A stretch of DNA of 64,000 bases, from the NCBI RefSeq assembly GCF_030817595.1, contig NZ_JAUSZN010000001.1, forward strand, positions 1,310,001-1,374,000. The letters run 5' to 3'. Of this stretch, positions 1 to 8,280 are shown one piece after another. How positions within the stretch are numbered: the stretch's first letter is position 1; each line of letters opens with the position of its first letter. The DNA is from Neobacillus niacini (GTDB taxonomy: Bacteria; Bacillota; Bacilli; Bacillales; Cytobacillaceae). A program made the position numbers and the translations under genes. The notes beneath the pieces were generated by a model. That model had not been told where the DNA came from, did not search any database, and was given only the letters and a program-made list of their open reading frames with translations.

Positions 1-222
1 ACTTTTGCTTTTAAGCCTATTTACTAAATTCTCTATGTTTTCTTTTAGATTTTCACTGTATTGCTCTTTAGTTGTACCATTAACCCCAGTTGCCTTCTTG
101 TTAGGTAGCTCCTGGTGACATTGAAATAGTGATTGCTCATTTAATAAATGTACAAGAGATGTAAATTTCATTTTAGGATTTGATTTTGCTAATTCAGCTA
201 TCCTTAGTAGTTTTGTTTCCAT
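1..222 (-). CDS. ltrA: Group II intron reverse transcriptase/maturase, N-terminus only
   Basis: Open from ATG at 222 to the window edge (74 codons), beginning METKLLRIAEL. Residues ~18-74 match the RT-0 region of intron-encoded proteins: a TSLVHLLNEQ-like helix followed by NKKATGVNGTTKEQYSENL, the segment before the first RT motif. The product would help its intron splice and reverse-splice into DNA. The catalytic YADD is beyond the edge, so whether the protein is intact cannot be judged. The start is set by its place directly after the ribozyme domains. Confidence 0.85.
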   Translation of the reverse strand, partial: METKLLRIAELAKSNPKMKFTSLVHLLNEQSLFQCHQELPNKKATGVNGTTKEQYSENLKENIENLVNRLKSKS

Positions 223-731
223 TTATTATCCCTACCTCTGTGTGTAGTAAATGTGTCCCTAGTAAGGGTGATAACTGGTAGCTAGCCTTTCCTCCGTCGG
301 CATTACCCAACTTCATTGGTACTATGCTGCTATCCGACTCCCTACATCGGCATTTAGTTTCCTTGCTTGTTATCGCTTGTACACCATACTCTTCTAAAAA
401 AAGAAAAGACCGGTAGGGTCTCCCGAGTTGCCGTATCATATCAATGTATAACGTGCCAAGGTCTCTGACTCCAGAGAGGTTTTATCTTTCTGGCCTTTAA
501 CGAACGGTAAAATGTAGCTTTTTGCTGTGCTTAAGGCATCAGCCCTCTCGATTTACCAACATTATGGAGCTCAATCCCTTCAACCATTTGGCTTTCGGCC
601 CGCCATCTAACTGTCTACGCTTAAAGACTAAAGTTACCTTTAGCCCTCCAAGACTCACTACGAGCGAATGGCTAGTTCTTACTCGACGGGAATCCCACCC
701 GCTATATGATACGACCTATGCTCGGCCGCAC
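1..731 (-). mobile_element. Group II intron 1, 5' part (runs off the left edge)
   Basis: On the minus strand the element starts with GTGCG at 731, the typical group II intron 5' end. About 500 nt of structured non-coding RNA (domains I to IV) follow, then a reverse transcriptase start codon at 222. The 3' part and domain V lie outside the window. The 5' exon (732 upward) is the R half of the array repeat, so the intron sits inside a repeat. Short ORFs in 223-731 are shadows of the ribozyme. Confidence 0.85.
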
Positions 732-750
732 AAGCACACGTTAGTTGAAG
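732..750 (+). repeat. Array repeat, R half beside intron 1
   Basis: AAGCACACGTTAGTTGAAG matches the R half (GCACCC, GTTAGTT, GAA). The rest of the copy would lie beyond the intron, left of the window, so the array continues to the left. Confidence 0.7.
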
Positions 751-777
751 AAGACTGGTCTCTATTTTTGATTTTTA

Positions 778-948
778 TTAGCTATTTGAAAAGAATAAAT
801 TTGAATTGACAAAATTTAACGACAACAGAACTACTATAAGTAACATAAAAACATCTGTTTCAGTAGGGTTTGGAAGTACAAATGCAATGATATTAAAAAC
901 AACATATGAAACTATAATTGTAATTATAAAAACAAAGGTATTCTCCAC
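778..948 (-). CDS. Small membrane protein, 56 aa
   Basis: GTG start at 948, 11 nt after an AGAAGGAGG ribosome site; stop TAA at 778-780. The sequence is almost wholly hydrophobic: one helix near residues 4-24 (FVFIITIIVSYVVF) and a second near 34-48. No family recognised. Its stop lies ~28 nt from the R half next to intron 1, so it fits the gene-plus-repeat pattern. The start codon and expression are unproven. Confidence 0.5.
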   Translation of the reverse strand: MENTFVFIITIIVSYVVFNIIAFVLPNPTETDVFMLLIVVLLSLNFVNSNLFFSNS

Positions 949-1013
949 ATTCTTTTATTCCTCCTTCTAAAATCTAGGTATAGTGTGAGTATTCATCTGC
1001 TTTTTCCCTTATT

Positions 1014-1122
1014 CCTTCTTCAACTAACCTGCATCTTTAGTACAGTAAGCAACAAAGATCATTGCTGCGATCCTCATCTTTAACTCTTACCCCCGTTTGT
1101 TGAAGAAGTACTTTATGTCACA
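1014..1122 (+). repeat. Array repeat, full copy
   Basis: L half CCTTCTTCAACTAACCTGC with a core degenerated to TTTAGTAC; central stem GATCATTGCTGCGATC; R half with CCCCCGTTTGTTGAA and a TATGTCACAA end. Confidence 0.85.
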
Positions 1123-1280
1123 ATAGGCTGCTATTCTGCCCTATTAGTTGAACAAATATAAAATATTTAAAAACAAACGTTTATACTGATTCAAATATCC
1201 AATCATGGATTACTAGAAAACATAATATACCATATGTCATTTAACTGGCATAAATAATTAAAAGGAGGTGAAATATAGAT

Positions 1281-1817
1281 ATGCCTTTAGCATTACAAGC
1301 ATTTACAACCCCTGCAAATACACTCGTAATTGCGGACACTGCTGCACCTCCTGGGACTCTACCAACACCAGCAGTTTTTACACCACCATCATTAATTTCT
1401 CCGGCTATCGATGGGGGTCTGGCTTATATTTGGTCACCGAACTCTGCATCTGGACAAGTTGTTACCTTCCGAAGTACTTTTGTTGTTGGTGGTCTACCAA
1501 TTCTTAATGTCGCTTTACCAGTTAGTGCTTTTTATGCTTTCGCAGCAAATGGGACCGCAACAATAACAGCTACCCTAGAAGTCGTAAATTTATTAGGAAT
1601 TGTTGTCTTAAGTATCCCATTATTCACTGAATCTAATGGAGGAAATCCTCAGAATGTTGCGACGGCTTCTGGAGATGCATTACTTGGAGTGGGTGTTTTG
1701 GTTGGCAATACTGTACGTATTGTCGTCGATGCAACAGTAACCGCACCAGAAGAAGTTGGATATGGTACAAACCCCGGAAGATATCTTGGTGAAATTATTG
1801 TTCGCGAAATTATCTAG
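1281..1817 (+). CDS. Hypothetical protein, 178 aa, hydrophobic and beta-rich
   Basis: ATG at 1281 follows AAAGGAGGTG with good spacing. The protein is rich in Ala, Val, Thr, Pro and Ile and has no Cys. It has no signal peptide but a proline-rich N-terminal stretch (residues ~20-45), then alternating hydrophobic strands. This composition recalls spore-surface or other surface beta-proteins of Bacillus, but I do not recognise the family. It is one of the plus-strand genes of the array. Its terminator hairpin at 1857 has been split from its T-run by an IS1182-type element. Confidence 0.7.
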   Translation: MPLALQAFTTPANTLVIADTAAPPGTLPTPAVFTPPSLISPAIDGGLAYIWSPNSASGQVVTFRSTFVVGGLPILNVALPVSAFYAFAANGTATITATLEVVNLLGIVVLSIPLFTESNGGNPQNVATASGDALLGVGVLVGNTVRIVVDATVTAPEEVGYGTNPGRYLGEIIVREII

Positions 1818-1856
1818 CTATCATAAATTGATAAAACAAAATCTCATTAAAGGATT

Positions 1857-1882
1857 AGCAGCCTATTGAAAGATAGGCTGCT
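1857..1882. repeat. Left copy of a 26-bp hairpin flanking IS1182
   Basis: Perfect inverted repeat (AGCAGCCTAT / ATAGGCTGCT) that is identical to 3563-3588. It is the stem-loop of a terminator for the gene at 1281; here it is followed by the IS end instead of a T-run. Confidence 0.8.
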
Positions 1883-1943
1883 CAGATTGTCGAGAAAGGT
1901 ATCTTTCTCGGCAATTTTTATTTTTCTGGCCTGCCCAAAGGCC

Positions 1944-2075
1944 TGTTGATTTCCGCTCCAGTTGCTTCGCTTTCCGCGGGCGTGCCGGGGAGCCTCCTCA
2001 GCGCTTAAGCGCCTGCGGGGTCTCCCCAGCCCCGTACTCCCGCAGGAGTCTTCGCACCTTCCGCTCCAATCAACA
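1944..2075. repeat. 132-bp GC-rich Bacillaceae dispersed repeat
   Basis: It is far richer in GC than its surroundings, is bounded by TGTTGATT and AATCAACA as inverted ends, has internal TTCCGCTCCA near both ends and a central palindrome GCGCTTAAGCGC. I recognise this sequence as one dispersed in many Bacillaceae genomes, usually between genes; its function is not known to me. Its right edge supplies the last codons and the TGA stop of the IS1182 transposase. Confidence 0.7.
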
Positions 2076-3455
2076 GGGGGAATGAACCTGGAGATTGCCA
2101 CACACTTTTTCAAACCTGGCTAAGTGCGTGGCAATCTTTTTCATGTTTTGGCATGCTGCGGTAAGTAACACTTGCTCACTCGCATTTTGCAATCCCCGTA
2201 ACCTACAATAGCGAAGCCCATGCAGTTCTTTTGAATCTGCGAAGCTTCGCTCTACTTTTTCTTTTCTAAATTTATATAGTATTTTACCTGACTTTGAAAG
2301 TCTGTTAAGTCGAACCTTTTCCTTATGTTCCTCCCAAACATGTCTGGTAACTACTTTTGTTTTATTTTGAGATTTTGTACACTCAGGCAGGAGTGGGCAG
2401 TTAGTACACTTTTTAGGATCTGACTTATATTCCCGATAACCTTCTCTTGTAGTTGTACGATATTGTAACTCCTGACCATTTGGACAAACATACAAATCTC
2501 TATCTTTGTCATATGTAAACTTCCATTTAGGAAATAACCCTTTTGTTGATTGATATCTTCTGTGAGCGATAACTCCAAAAATATTGCGTTCATTAAGTCC
2601 TTTACAAATCGGATTTGTCAGGTAACCCGAATCAAGTGCCACAGCTTCTACTTTAAATCCAAAACGTTCGACCTGACGGTCTAACCGTGAAAGATAGGGG
2701 ACAGAATCGTGAACATTTCCTGGTGTAACATACGCATCAGTTATGATGTTGAACTTCATGTCGGTAGTTCGATGATCAAGATAACAGAACATCTCCTGTT
2801 TATTCTCTCGTGACATAAACCCGCATTCAGGATCAGTTGTGCTCAGTCGTATTTCCTTTTTCTCGGTCACCTCCTCCTTTTCCTTTAAAGGCTTTTTTCC
2901 ATGATCTCTCCTGTCTTCCTCAATAGCTTTGTTTAAATCTTCTACATATTCACGTGTTTCAACTTCCACTTCAACTCTAGAGAATTTATGTTTGTTTGCA
3001 TTCGCTTTAAGGTGTGTGGAATCGGAAAATAAAACTCTTCCTCCAACCATCTTGTGGTTAATTGCTTTGAAGACAATCTCATCAAAAATTTCCTGAAATA
3101 TATTTGTATCTTTAAAACGGGTTCGCCGATTCCAACTAATGGTGGAATGATGGGGAACTGTATCGTTTAGCTTTAATCCTAAGAACCATCGATAGGCCAC
3201 ATTCGTCTGAATTTCACGCTCTAATTGTCGTTCAGAACGAATGCCATAAAAATATCCGATAAACATCATCTTAAAGAGCTGTATAGGGTCCGAAGGACGC
3301 CCGTTATTTTCTGAATAAAAAGGACGGACCTTCTCACCAATAAAAGAAAAATCAATATACTTGTCCACCTTCCTTAATAGGTGATCTTGCGGTACTAAAT
3401 CATCAATAAAAACAAATTCAGCTTCGTTTTGTATTTCTCTTTTTGGCTTATACAT
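2070..3455 (-). CDS. IS1182-family transposase
   Basis: About 461 aa from ATG at 3455; a GTG three codons upstream (3464) is possible. The N-terminal domain (residues ~1-120) has the conserved [20 protein letters not shown] and [21 protein letters not shown] blocks. The DDE core includes [32 protein letters not shown] and the C-terminal [24 protein letters not shown] segment with the catalytic Glu. It looks full length. The end [10 protein letters not shown] and its stop are formed at the edge of the GC-rich repeat, so the native C-terminus may have been slightly altered. Confidence 0.9.
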   Translation of the reverse strand: MYKPKREIQNEAEFVFIDDLVPQDHLLRKVDKYIDFSFIGEKVRPFYSENNGRPSDPIQLFKMMFIGYFYGIRSERQLEREIQTNVAYRWFLGLKLNDTVPHHSTISWNRRTRFKDTNIFQEIFDEIVFKAINHKMVGGRVLFSDSTHLKANANKHKFSRVEVEVETREYVEDLNKAIEEDRRDHGKKPLKEKEEVTEKKEIRLSTTDPECGFMSRENKQEMFCYLDHRTTDMKFNIITDAYVTPGNVHDSVPYLSRLDRQVERFGFKVEAVALDSGYLTNPICKGLNERNIFGVIAHRRYQSTKGLFPKWKFTYDKDRDLYVCPNGQELQYRTTTREGYREYKSDPKKCTNCPLLPECTKSQNKTKVVTRHVWEEHKEKVRLNRLSKSGKILYKFRKEKVERSFADSKELHGLRYCRLRGLQNASEQVLLTAACQNMKKIATHLARFEKVCGNLQVHSPC

Positions 3456-3562
3456 TCTATCCACCGTCCTGTTATTTATATGTATATTATAGCATATTAA
3501 CGCGGTGAATCATTAAAGTAATTACAAAAAATAATAGCTGTCGAGATTTTCTCGACAGCCTG

Positions 3563-3588
3563 AGCAGCCTATTGAAAGATAGGCTGCT
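3563..3588. terminator. Right copy of the 26-bp hairpin, with T-run
   Basis: Same stem-loop as 1857-1882, here followed by TTTTT (3587-3591): the original terminator of the gene at 1281, now separated from it by the IS. Confidence 0.75.
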
Positions 3589-3664
3589 TTTTCATCTATT
3601 TCACTTTAGTGTTCTTTTGATTATTGTTGTATACATCGGTCAAAAACGCATAAATGAGTCATTT

Positions 3665-3793
3665 CTCTTCTTCAATTACCCTGCTTCGATAGCTTAAGTA
3701 CAAACTTTTACATTCTTTCTTCTGCGAAAAGGAAAAAGACGACCTCCTTCTTGAAGTATCGCACCCTTTAGTTTAAGTGTAATTGTTCACAAT
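3665..3793 (+). repeat. Array repeat, two short units in tandem
   Basis: First unit CTTCTTCAATTACCCTGC to TTTTACATT (about 3665-3714); second unit from CCTTCTTGAAGTATCGCACC to GTTCACAA (about 3750-3793). It shows that a ~50-bp unit can be repeated. The next minus-strand gene stops 2 nt past its right edge. Confidence 0.8.
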
Positions 3794-3794
3794 G

Positions 3795-4358
3795 TTACTT
3801 TATTATAGAATAAACACAAGTGTCTGTTAGTTTTTTACCATCAGCGGATAAATCATCATTTCTTAAAGTACCTTCTAATACAAACCCAAGTTTTTCTGGG
3901 ATAGCACGACTTTTAAGGTTTGTTGATTCACACCTTATTCCAATTCTTCTAAATTTAATATCATTTAATCCGAAATTAACCAATTCTTTTACAGCTTCTG
4001 TCATATATCCATTACCTCTATACTTTGTATTAATCCAGTACCCAATTTCACATTTTGGAATGTCCCAGTCAATCCCATGTAGGCTCGTAGTTCCAATAAA
4101 GTCAGTGCCACCTTTATCAAAGATAAGAAAACGAAAACTTTCTCTCTTTAAAAAATTTATATGAGCATTCCTTAACATTATCTCTGTTTCTTCAACAGTG
4201 GGAGGTTCCTGGAAAAGTGACAACCACGATTTTAATTCATAAAAGGAATCTCCAATTGCTTGGTGCACAATTTCTCCGTCACCAGCTTGTAGTGGTGCTC
4301 GAAGCATTAGCCTTTCTGTTTCTAATATTAAAGGTACATCTAACAACAATGGGTTCAT
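3795..4358 (-). CDS. GNAT N-acetyltransferase, RimJ/RimL type
   Basis: 187 aa, ATG after GAGAGGG. The N-terminal LETERLMLRAPLQAGD and GTTSLHGIDWDIPKCEIGYWINTKYRGNGYMTEAV segments are diagnostic of the RimJ/RimL branch; the acetyl-CoA loop is KYRGNGYMTEA near residues 113-123 and the C-terminal half has SRAIPEKLGFVLEGTLR. It should transfer acetyl from acetyl-CoA to an amine (protein N-terminus, amino sugar or drug); the substrate is unknown. It is a single-gene unit whose stop lies 2 nt from a repeat. Confidence 0.9.
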   Translation of the reverse strand: MNPLLLDVPLILETERLMLRAPLQAGDGEIVHQAIGDSFYELKSWLSLFQEPPTVEETEIMLRNAHINFLKRESFRFLIFDKGGTDFIGTTSLHGIDWDIPKCEIGYWINTKYRGNGYMTEAVKELVNFGLNDIKFRRIGIRCESTNLKSRAIPEKLGFVLEGTLRNDDLSADGKKLTDTCVYSIIK

Positions 4359-4482
4359 TTGATTTTCCCTCTCTCTGAACTTTTAAAATTAATAATGAAA
4401 AGCAGATAGCAATTTTCTCATTATACCCCCATTTTTTTGAATATTCATATTATTCTACCACAAAAGTCCCTATAAAATATAC

Positions 4483-4592
4483 TTCCTGTTGAACTAAACT
4501 GCATCGTTAGTACAATATCTTCAACAAAATAAATAAAAGACTTCTCCTTCTTAAAGGAAAGCCCCCGTTACTTTAAGTGAAACACTTCACAA
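4483..4592 (+). repeat. Array repeat, full copy
   Basis: L half TTGAACTAAACTGCATCGTTAGTAC, middle with CTCCTTCTTAAAGGA, R half CCCCCGTTACTTTAAGTGAAACACTTCACAA (in parts). From here to 4808 (about 216 bp) I see only AT-rich promoter-like sequence for the next gene. Confidence 0.85.
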
Positions 4593-4808
4593 TTTTAAGA
4601 AAAGGTAGTAGTTACCACATCAAAATTCCTTTCATAAATAAAGAAATATTTATTATTGTCTATTTGAACTAGCTCTTCAGCACAAAGAAAATTAGCTTCC
4701 TAGATAGATCCTTTTTATCCATCAGATTCTGCTCCTTCCCTACTACATACGAAGGAAATGACTGGTTAAACTAAAGAAGACAAAGTAAATAGAAGGGGGG
4801 AAAAAGCT

Positions 4809-5282
4809 GTGATACGGAAATTTATGGCCTTTTTCCTATTTGCCTGCCTTCTTTTCGCCGGCGGTATTCAGACAGACGGCCAACCGCCTTCCGACCCTGT
4901 CCAGATGGGAATGGAAGAAGGATATTATGAAGGAATCCGTTCGGGGCTTGAAGACCGGCATAATTTCAGGATCTCCCGTGCTTGGCAGCAGATGCCGCGC
5001 TCCCAGCTGAGCTTAGACAACAAGAAGGAGATAGCTCGGCCCCTCATAAAAATAGGACTTCTCCGGCAGGTGTACCTCTTTTTTTCCTCTGGGGAGAAAT
5101 TCTACGCCTACCTTCATGCCCATCCGGAAATGAATGCGGTACAGGCGGCCCAGCGAATACTCGGGCAGAGGTTTGTGAGGGCGTACGAAAAAAGCTTCCA
5201 GAAAGGTTATGAGAAATCACTCACTGCTCCACCCGAAAAGGCGGCAAGCTACGCGGCCTTATTGAAGGCGAAAAAAAGATAA
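4809..5282 (+). CDS. Small secreted protein, 157 aa
   Basis: GTG start after AAGGGGGGAAAAAGCT. A signal peptide is clear: MIRKFMAFFLFACLLFAGGIQTDGQ, with cleavage likely near residues 20-25. The mature part is helical and charged, with paired aromatic-glycine motifs (GYYEGIRSGLEDRHNF near 37-52, KGYEKSL near the end). No family recognised. The gene is richer in GC than its neighbours and has many GC-ending codons, which suggests a separate origin. It has its own terminator at 5294. Confidence 0.75.
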   Translation: MIRKFMAFFLFACLLFAGGIQTDGQPPSDPVQMGMEEGYYEGIRSGLEDRHNFRISRAWQQMPRSQLSLDNKKEIARPLIKIGLLRQVYLFFSSGEKFYAYLHAHPEMNAVQAAQRILGQRFVRAYEKSFQKGYEKSLTAPPEKAASYAALLKAKKR

Positions 5283-5293
5283 GGGGGAAAACA

Positions 5294-5322
5294 AAAAGGG
5301 CAACCTCAAGGATGCCCTTTAA
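5294..5322 (+). terminator. Rho-independent-like hairpin after the secreted protein gene
   Basis: AAAGGGCA, an 8-10 nt loop, then TGCCCTTT; ends just where the next repeat begins. Confidence 0.6.
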
Positions 5323-5467
5323 CCTGCTCTGTTAGTTGCACTAAAAAACGAAGGCCAAAGGAACCTGTGAACACCTTCTTCAAGTATTCTGCACCGATAG
5401 CTCCATAACAAAACTAGACCGCCGCAGCGATCCCATCTAAACCTCTTGCCCCGTTAGTTGAATAAGC
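5321..5467 (+). repeat. Array repeat, composite long copy
   Basis: A first L core (CTGCTCTGTTAGTTGCA), a second L-like unit from CCTTCTTCAAGTATTCTGC (5374), a stem GACCGCCGCAGCGATC, then R half CTTGCCCCGTTAGTTGAATAAGC. A GNAT gene stops at 5471, about 4 nt beyond. Confidence 0.8.
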
Positions 5468-5470
5468 TAA

Positions 5471-5935
5471 CTAATTCAATTTCATTTTTAACCCTTCGTG
5501 TGTTGATTTAAAACCTAATCGCTCATAAAAACGTAATGCATCGACTCTTTGTTTATCAGTAGTAAGTTGAATTAAATGACAACCACGTTCGTTTGCACGT
5601 TGAATTGCCCATTTTATCAGTTCGGTTCCTACTCCCTTGCCACGGACAGATGAGCTTGTTCGGACCCCTTCAATAGTAGCTCTCCAACCACCTTGGTGTG
5701 TAATATACGGAGTAAATGTTATTTGTTGTACACCAATCACTTCATTACCTTGATAAGCTACTACCAACTCGTTATTAGGGTCAGAAGTGATAGCATGAAA
5801 TGCTTTTGTGTAACTTTCTGGAAGTGGTTGTTCATAACGCTCACGCTTCCTTCCTAATTCATCATCCGCAAGCATTTCAACAATTCTAACCAAATCTTGT
5901 TCAGTAGCAATTCTAAACTTGATTTCTTTTTCCAA
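5471..5935 (-). CDS. GNAT N-acetyltransferase
   Basis: 154 aa from a TTG start eight nt after AAGGAGG. The A-motif VRTSSSVRGKGVGTELIKWAIQ (residues ~92-112; R/QxxGxG form RGKGVG) binds acetyl-CoA; the C-terminal DALRFYERLGFKSTHEGLKM is the usual B-motif. The substrate is not evident. It is a single-gene unit; the stop TAG comes directly after the R half of the preceding repeat. Confidence 0.9.
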   Translation of the reverse strand: MEKEIKFRIATEQDLVRIVEMLADDELGRKRERYEQPLPESYTKAFHAITSDPNNELVVAYQGNEVIGVQQITFTPYITHQGGWRATIEGVRTSSSVRGKGVGTELIKWAIQRANERGCHLIQLTTDKQRVDALRFYERLGFKSTHEGLKMKLN

Positions 5936-6063
5936 TAAAATTCCCTCCTTGATGAACGAACAGTTTATAACTAAATACTACCTCATTAAACACTCTAAGT
6001 TGATAGTTATTTCTTTATGAAATATCATAAGTATTTCTTATGTATTTTAATGGATTATATGTA

Positions 6064-6159
6064 CTCTTCTTTTACTATTCTGCTTCGTTAGTACGATAAG
6101 AAAAGCTGCCTCATTGACAGCTTTGATGTTCAACTCTTGCACCCAGTTAGACTAATAAG
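6064..6159 (+). repeat. Array repeat, full copy overlapping a gene end
   Basis: L half with CTGCTTCGTTAGTACGATAAG, stem AGCTGCCTCATTGACAGCT, R half TTGCACCCAGTTAG. The TTA of the GTTAG core (6147-6149) is the stop codon of the minus-strand MBL gene. Confidence 0.85.
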
Positions 6160-6860
6160 TCTCTAATTTGTTTTTTATCCTTAATTTTACATAACCCCCC
6201 GTGGTAACAAATCACTTTTTCAATATCAAGGTCTAAAAATTTCTCAAGAGAGTCAATTGCAGTTTTCAAATCCAATGTCGTTTGTGGTATGGGTTTCCGT
6301 AAAACACCATCTACTACTACCATAGCATCACCTGCAACAAGAGTTTTGCTTTGCTTTAAATAGAGACTAATATGACCAGGAGTGTGCCCTGGTGTAAAAA
6401 TAATTTGAATACCACCACAATATGAAAGTTCTTCACCGTCTTCTAATGTTTTATCTACCTTTGATTTCGGAGGATTCTTATATAAAAATTGTATTTGTTC
6501 TGGTAATGATGACCATTGTTCTTTACTCATTCGATTCGGGTCTGTTTTAATAAGAGGTATCGTTCCCTCAATATATGGTTTGTCGAAAATATGTGCATAC
6601 ACATCTATATGGTTATTGGATTGGTTTAGTATTTCTGGGAGGGAACCTATGTGGTCTAAATCCTGATGAGTTATAATTACGGCTTTCAATTTATCAAAGG
6701 AGACTCCGACTTCACTCATTGCAAGGTGTATTTGTTCCATTTGTCCTGGCATACCAGTATCAACTAAAACAGCCATTTCATCATCCCATATCAATGTTGG
6801 GTTTAATCCGAAACCTTGAATATTTAATTCTAAGATTGCCAATCCTTTATCGATTCTCAT
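6147..6860 (-). CDS. MBL-fold metallo-hydrolase
   Basis: 237 aa, ATG after GGGGGAG. Metal ligands: THQDLDHIG at ~64-72 (an H-x-D-x-D-H form of the usual HxHxDH), FTPGHTPGHISLY with the third His, LVAGDAM with the bridging Asp, and a late YHGG His. This is the glyoxalase-II/lactonase-like branch; the true substrate cannot be told. The stop codon TAA is formed by the CTAAC core of the adjacent repeat (GTC TAA C), so the repeat directly abuts the gene. Confidence 0.88.
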   Translation of the reverse strand: MRIDKGLAILELNIQGFGLNPTLIWDDEMAVLVDTGMPGQMEQIHLAMSEVGVSFDKLKAVIITHQDLDHIGSLPEILNQSNNHIDVYAHIFDKPYIEGTIPLIKTDPNRMSKEQWSSLPEQIQFLYKNPPKSKVDKTLEDGEELSYCGGIQIIFTPGHTPGHISLYLKQSKTLVAGDAMVVVDGVLRKPIPQTTLDLKTAIDSLEKFLDLDIEKVICYHGGLCKIKDKKQIRDLLV

Positions 6861-7031
6861 TTAATCTCCCCCAAATTATAAGTAAGTTTTTTCTGAGAAA
6901 TTACTCAGGATTAATTTACCATCAAGAGAGGATATTTTCAACACATAAATTTATAATTATATCACAAATAAAATTATTTGTCAATATTTATTTTCTGAAA
7001 ATTTCACCATTACATTTACATTTAGTTAATG

Positions 7032-7125
7032 TCTTATTGTGCTAAACTGCTTCTTTAGTTCAATAAGAAAAAGCCACCGAAATGGCAGCTGGTTCTTAAA
7101 GGGAAGCATCCAGTAGTTGAACAAG
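7032..7125 (+). repeat. Array repeat, full copy
   Basis: L half GTGCTAAACTGCTTCTTTAGTTCAATAAG, stem GCCACCGAAATGGCAGC, R half GCATCCAGTAGTTGAACAAG (in parts). About 170 bp between 6861 and 7031 is AT-rich promoter space; 7126-7321 holds nothing recognisable beyond the promoter of the next gene. Confidence 0.85.
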
Positions 7126-7321
7126 ATGTACAAAATATCCTCGTATTACGGCATTGGTGTTCTTCATCTTACAGGTATAATTTCAATATCGTACTCCCAT
7201 TCCCATTGCATAATTTTCTCCACCTGTTTAATATCTTTATCTTAATTTTTGTGGCTAAATTTACTTTGTAATTTTCAACCAGAGCTATATAATTAAGGTA
7301 TTAAAAGAGAGGAGAATATAA

Positions 7322-7489
7322 ATGAAACATGTTGCTCTCCATCAATGGCATAAAGAACATACTAAACGAATAGCAGATTTTCATAAGCACCACGATATGA
7401 AAATACAACGTGGTGAAAATGGAAACGGTTTGTTGGCTAAATGGGAAACATTTTTTTATTACAATGTCATCTCCCCTCTTAAAAAATAA
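7322..7489 (+). CDS. Small hypothetical protein, 55 aa
   Basis: ATG after GAGAGGAGAATATAA; in-frame stop at 7487. Begins MKHVALHQWHKEHTKRI and is rich in His, Lys and Trp in its first half. No family recognised. A clear ribosome site and its position between two repeats support it as a real single-gene unit. Short ORFs on the other strand here are shadows. Confidence 0.5.
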   Translation: MKHVALHQWHKEHTKRIADFHKHHDMKIQRGENGNGLLAKWETFFYYNVISPLKK

Positions 7490-7570
7490 AATACTTATTA
7501 ATTGAACTGTCTTCATAGTACAGTTCATTTTTTTCGCAATATGAGTCAAAAATCGCATTAAACGTTTTTT

Positions 7571-7660
7571 CTTCTTCAACTAAACTGCTTTATTAGTAGA
7601 ATAAAAAGGCTGCCGCAGCAGCCTTTCCTCCTCAACTCAAGCACGTGTAGTTTTACAAAC
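7571..7660 (+). repeat. Array repeat, full copy with strong hairpin
   Basis: CTTCTTCAACTAAACTGC L half, AAAAAGGCTGCCGCAGCAG stem followed by CCTTT, then CTCAAGCACGTGTAGTTTTA R half. The central part could end transcription in either direction. Confidence 0.85.
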
Positions 7661-7756
7661 TAATTCTGAATAAGCTGTCGAAACAGCTTATCTTATTGAT
7701 TTAAGCACTGGTTAAAGGACCTATCCTTCAAACACTTTTTTCTATTTTTTAGTCCT

Positions 7757-8029
7757 CTAATTTGTTCCATACCTTTTAGCTGCTCTAGTACGAGCACGCT
7801 CAGCTTCGACCTCACGATTCCGTGGCTCGGTACTCGTTACCAGTGTGTTTAATAGTTCTCTAGAAACCATTGCAATCTCATTGACTGCACGAATAAACGC
7901 CTCCTCATTCGCCTTTGAGGGCTGGTTATAACCCGTTATCTTTCTGACGTACTGAAGAGATGCTGCATGAATCTCTTCTTCGGTAGCTGGTGGGTCGAAA
8001 TTAAATAATGTTCGAATGTTTCGGCACAT
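7757..8029 (-). CDS. DUF2277 family protein
   Basis: 90 aa, full length. The N-terminus MCRNIRTLFNFDPPATEEEI and the block QYVRKITGYNQPSKANEEAF are hallmarks of DUF2277, a small soluble family of unknown function found widely in bacteria. The C-terminal tail (RARTRAAKRYG) is basic and may bind nucleic acid, which is inference only. ATG follows AAAAGGAGATAG. It is a single-gene unit with a repeat ~95 nt past its stop. Confidence 0.88.
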   Translation of the reverse strand: MCRNIRTLFNFDPPATEEEIHAASLQYVRKITGYNQPSKANEEAFIRAVNEIAMVSRELLNTLVTSTEPRNREVEAERARTRAAKRYGTN

Positions 8030-8247
8030 AACTTACTCTATCTCCTTTTTGTTTTCATTATTGTTGGTTTTGAAAAAAGATTGATTAAATTTAAGGAATA
8101 TAAAAATTCATCTTTTCGAACAAAAATTGATCAAAAAAATGGCTCTTTTCTATTTTTAGAATTACCATTGATGGAAAATTCCACTTCATATCTAACACCT
8201 ACTTTTAAATAAATGCTAAGGTATTATTCTCCATGTTTTTAACAATA

Positions 8248-8280
8248 CCTTCTTTATCTGCCCCGTTACTTCAATAAGCT
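8248..8280 (+). repeat. Array repeat, L half only
   Basis: CCTTCTTTATCTGCCCCG, TTACTTCAATAAGCT. Overlaps the stop codon (8279-8281) of the next minus-strand gene. The 220 bp between 8030 and 8247 show no gene. Confidence 0.75.

Larger units (their letters stand above)
1883..3562 (-). mobile_element. IS1182-family insertion sequence, ~1.68 kb
   Basis: One DDE transposase ORF bounded by terminal inverted repeats: left CAGATTGTCGAGAAA (1883-1897) and right end whose complement is CAGGCTGTCGAGAAA (13 of 15 match). It is flanked by identical 26-bp hairpins (1857-1882 and 3563-3588), so it inserted at a terminator and the whole stem-loop is present on both sides. A GC-rich Bacillaceae repeat lies between the left end and the transposase stop. 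Confidence 0.85.

Noticed and set aside
194..809. ORFs at 194-439 (minus) and 522-809 (plus) as genes
   Set aside because: They lie in the structured 5' RNA of a group II intron and have no ribosome sites or family features.
1847..2113. 88-aa minus ORF
   Set aside because: It runs through the GC-rich repeat and the IS end; shadow of repeat sequence.
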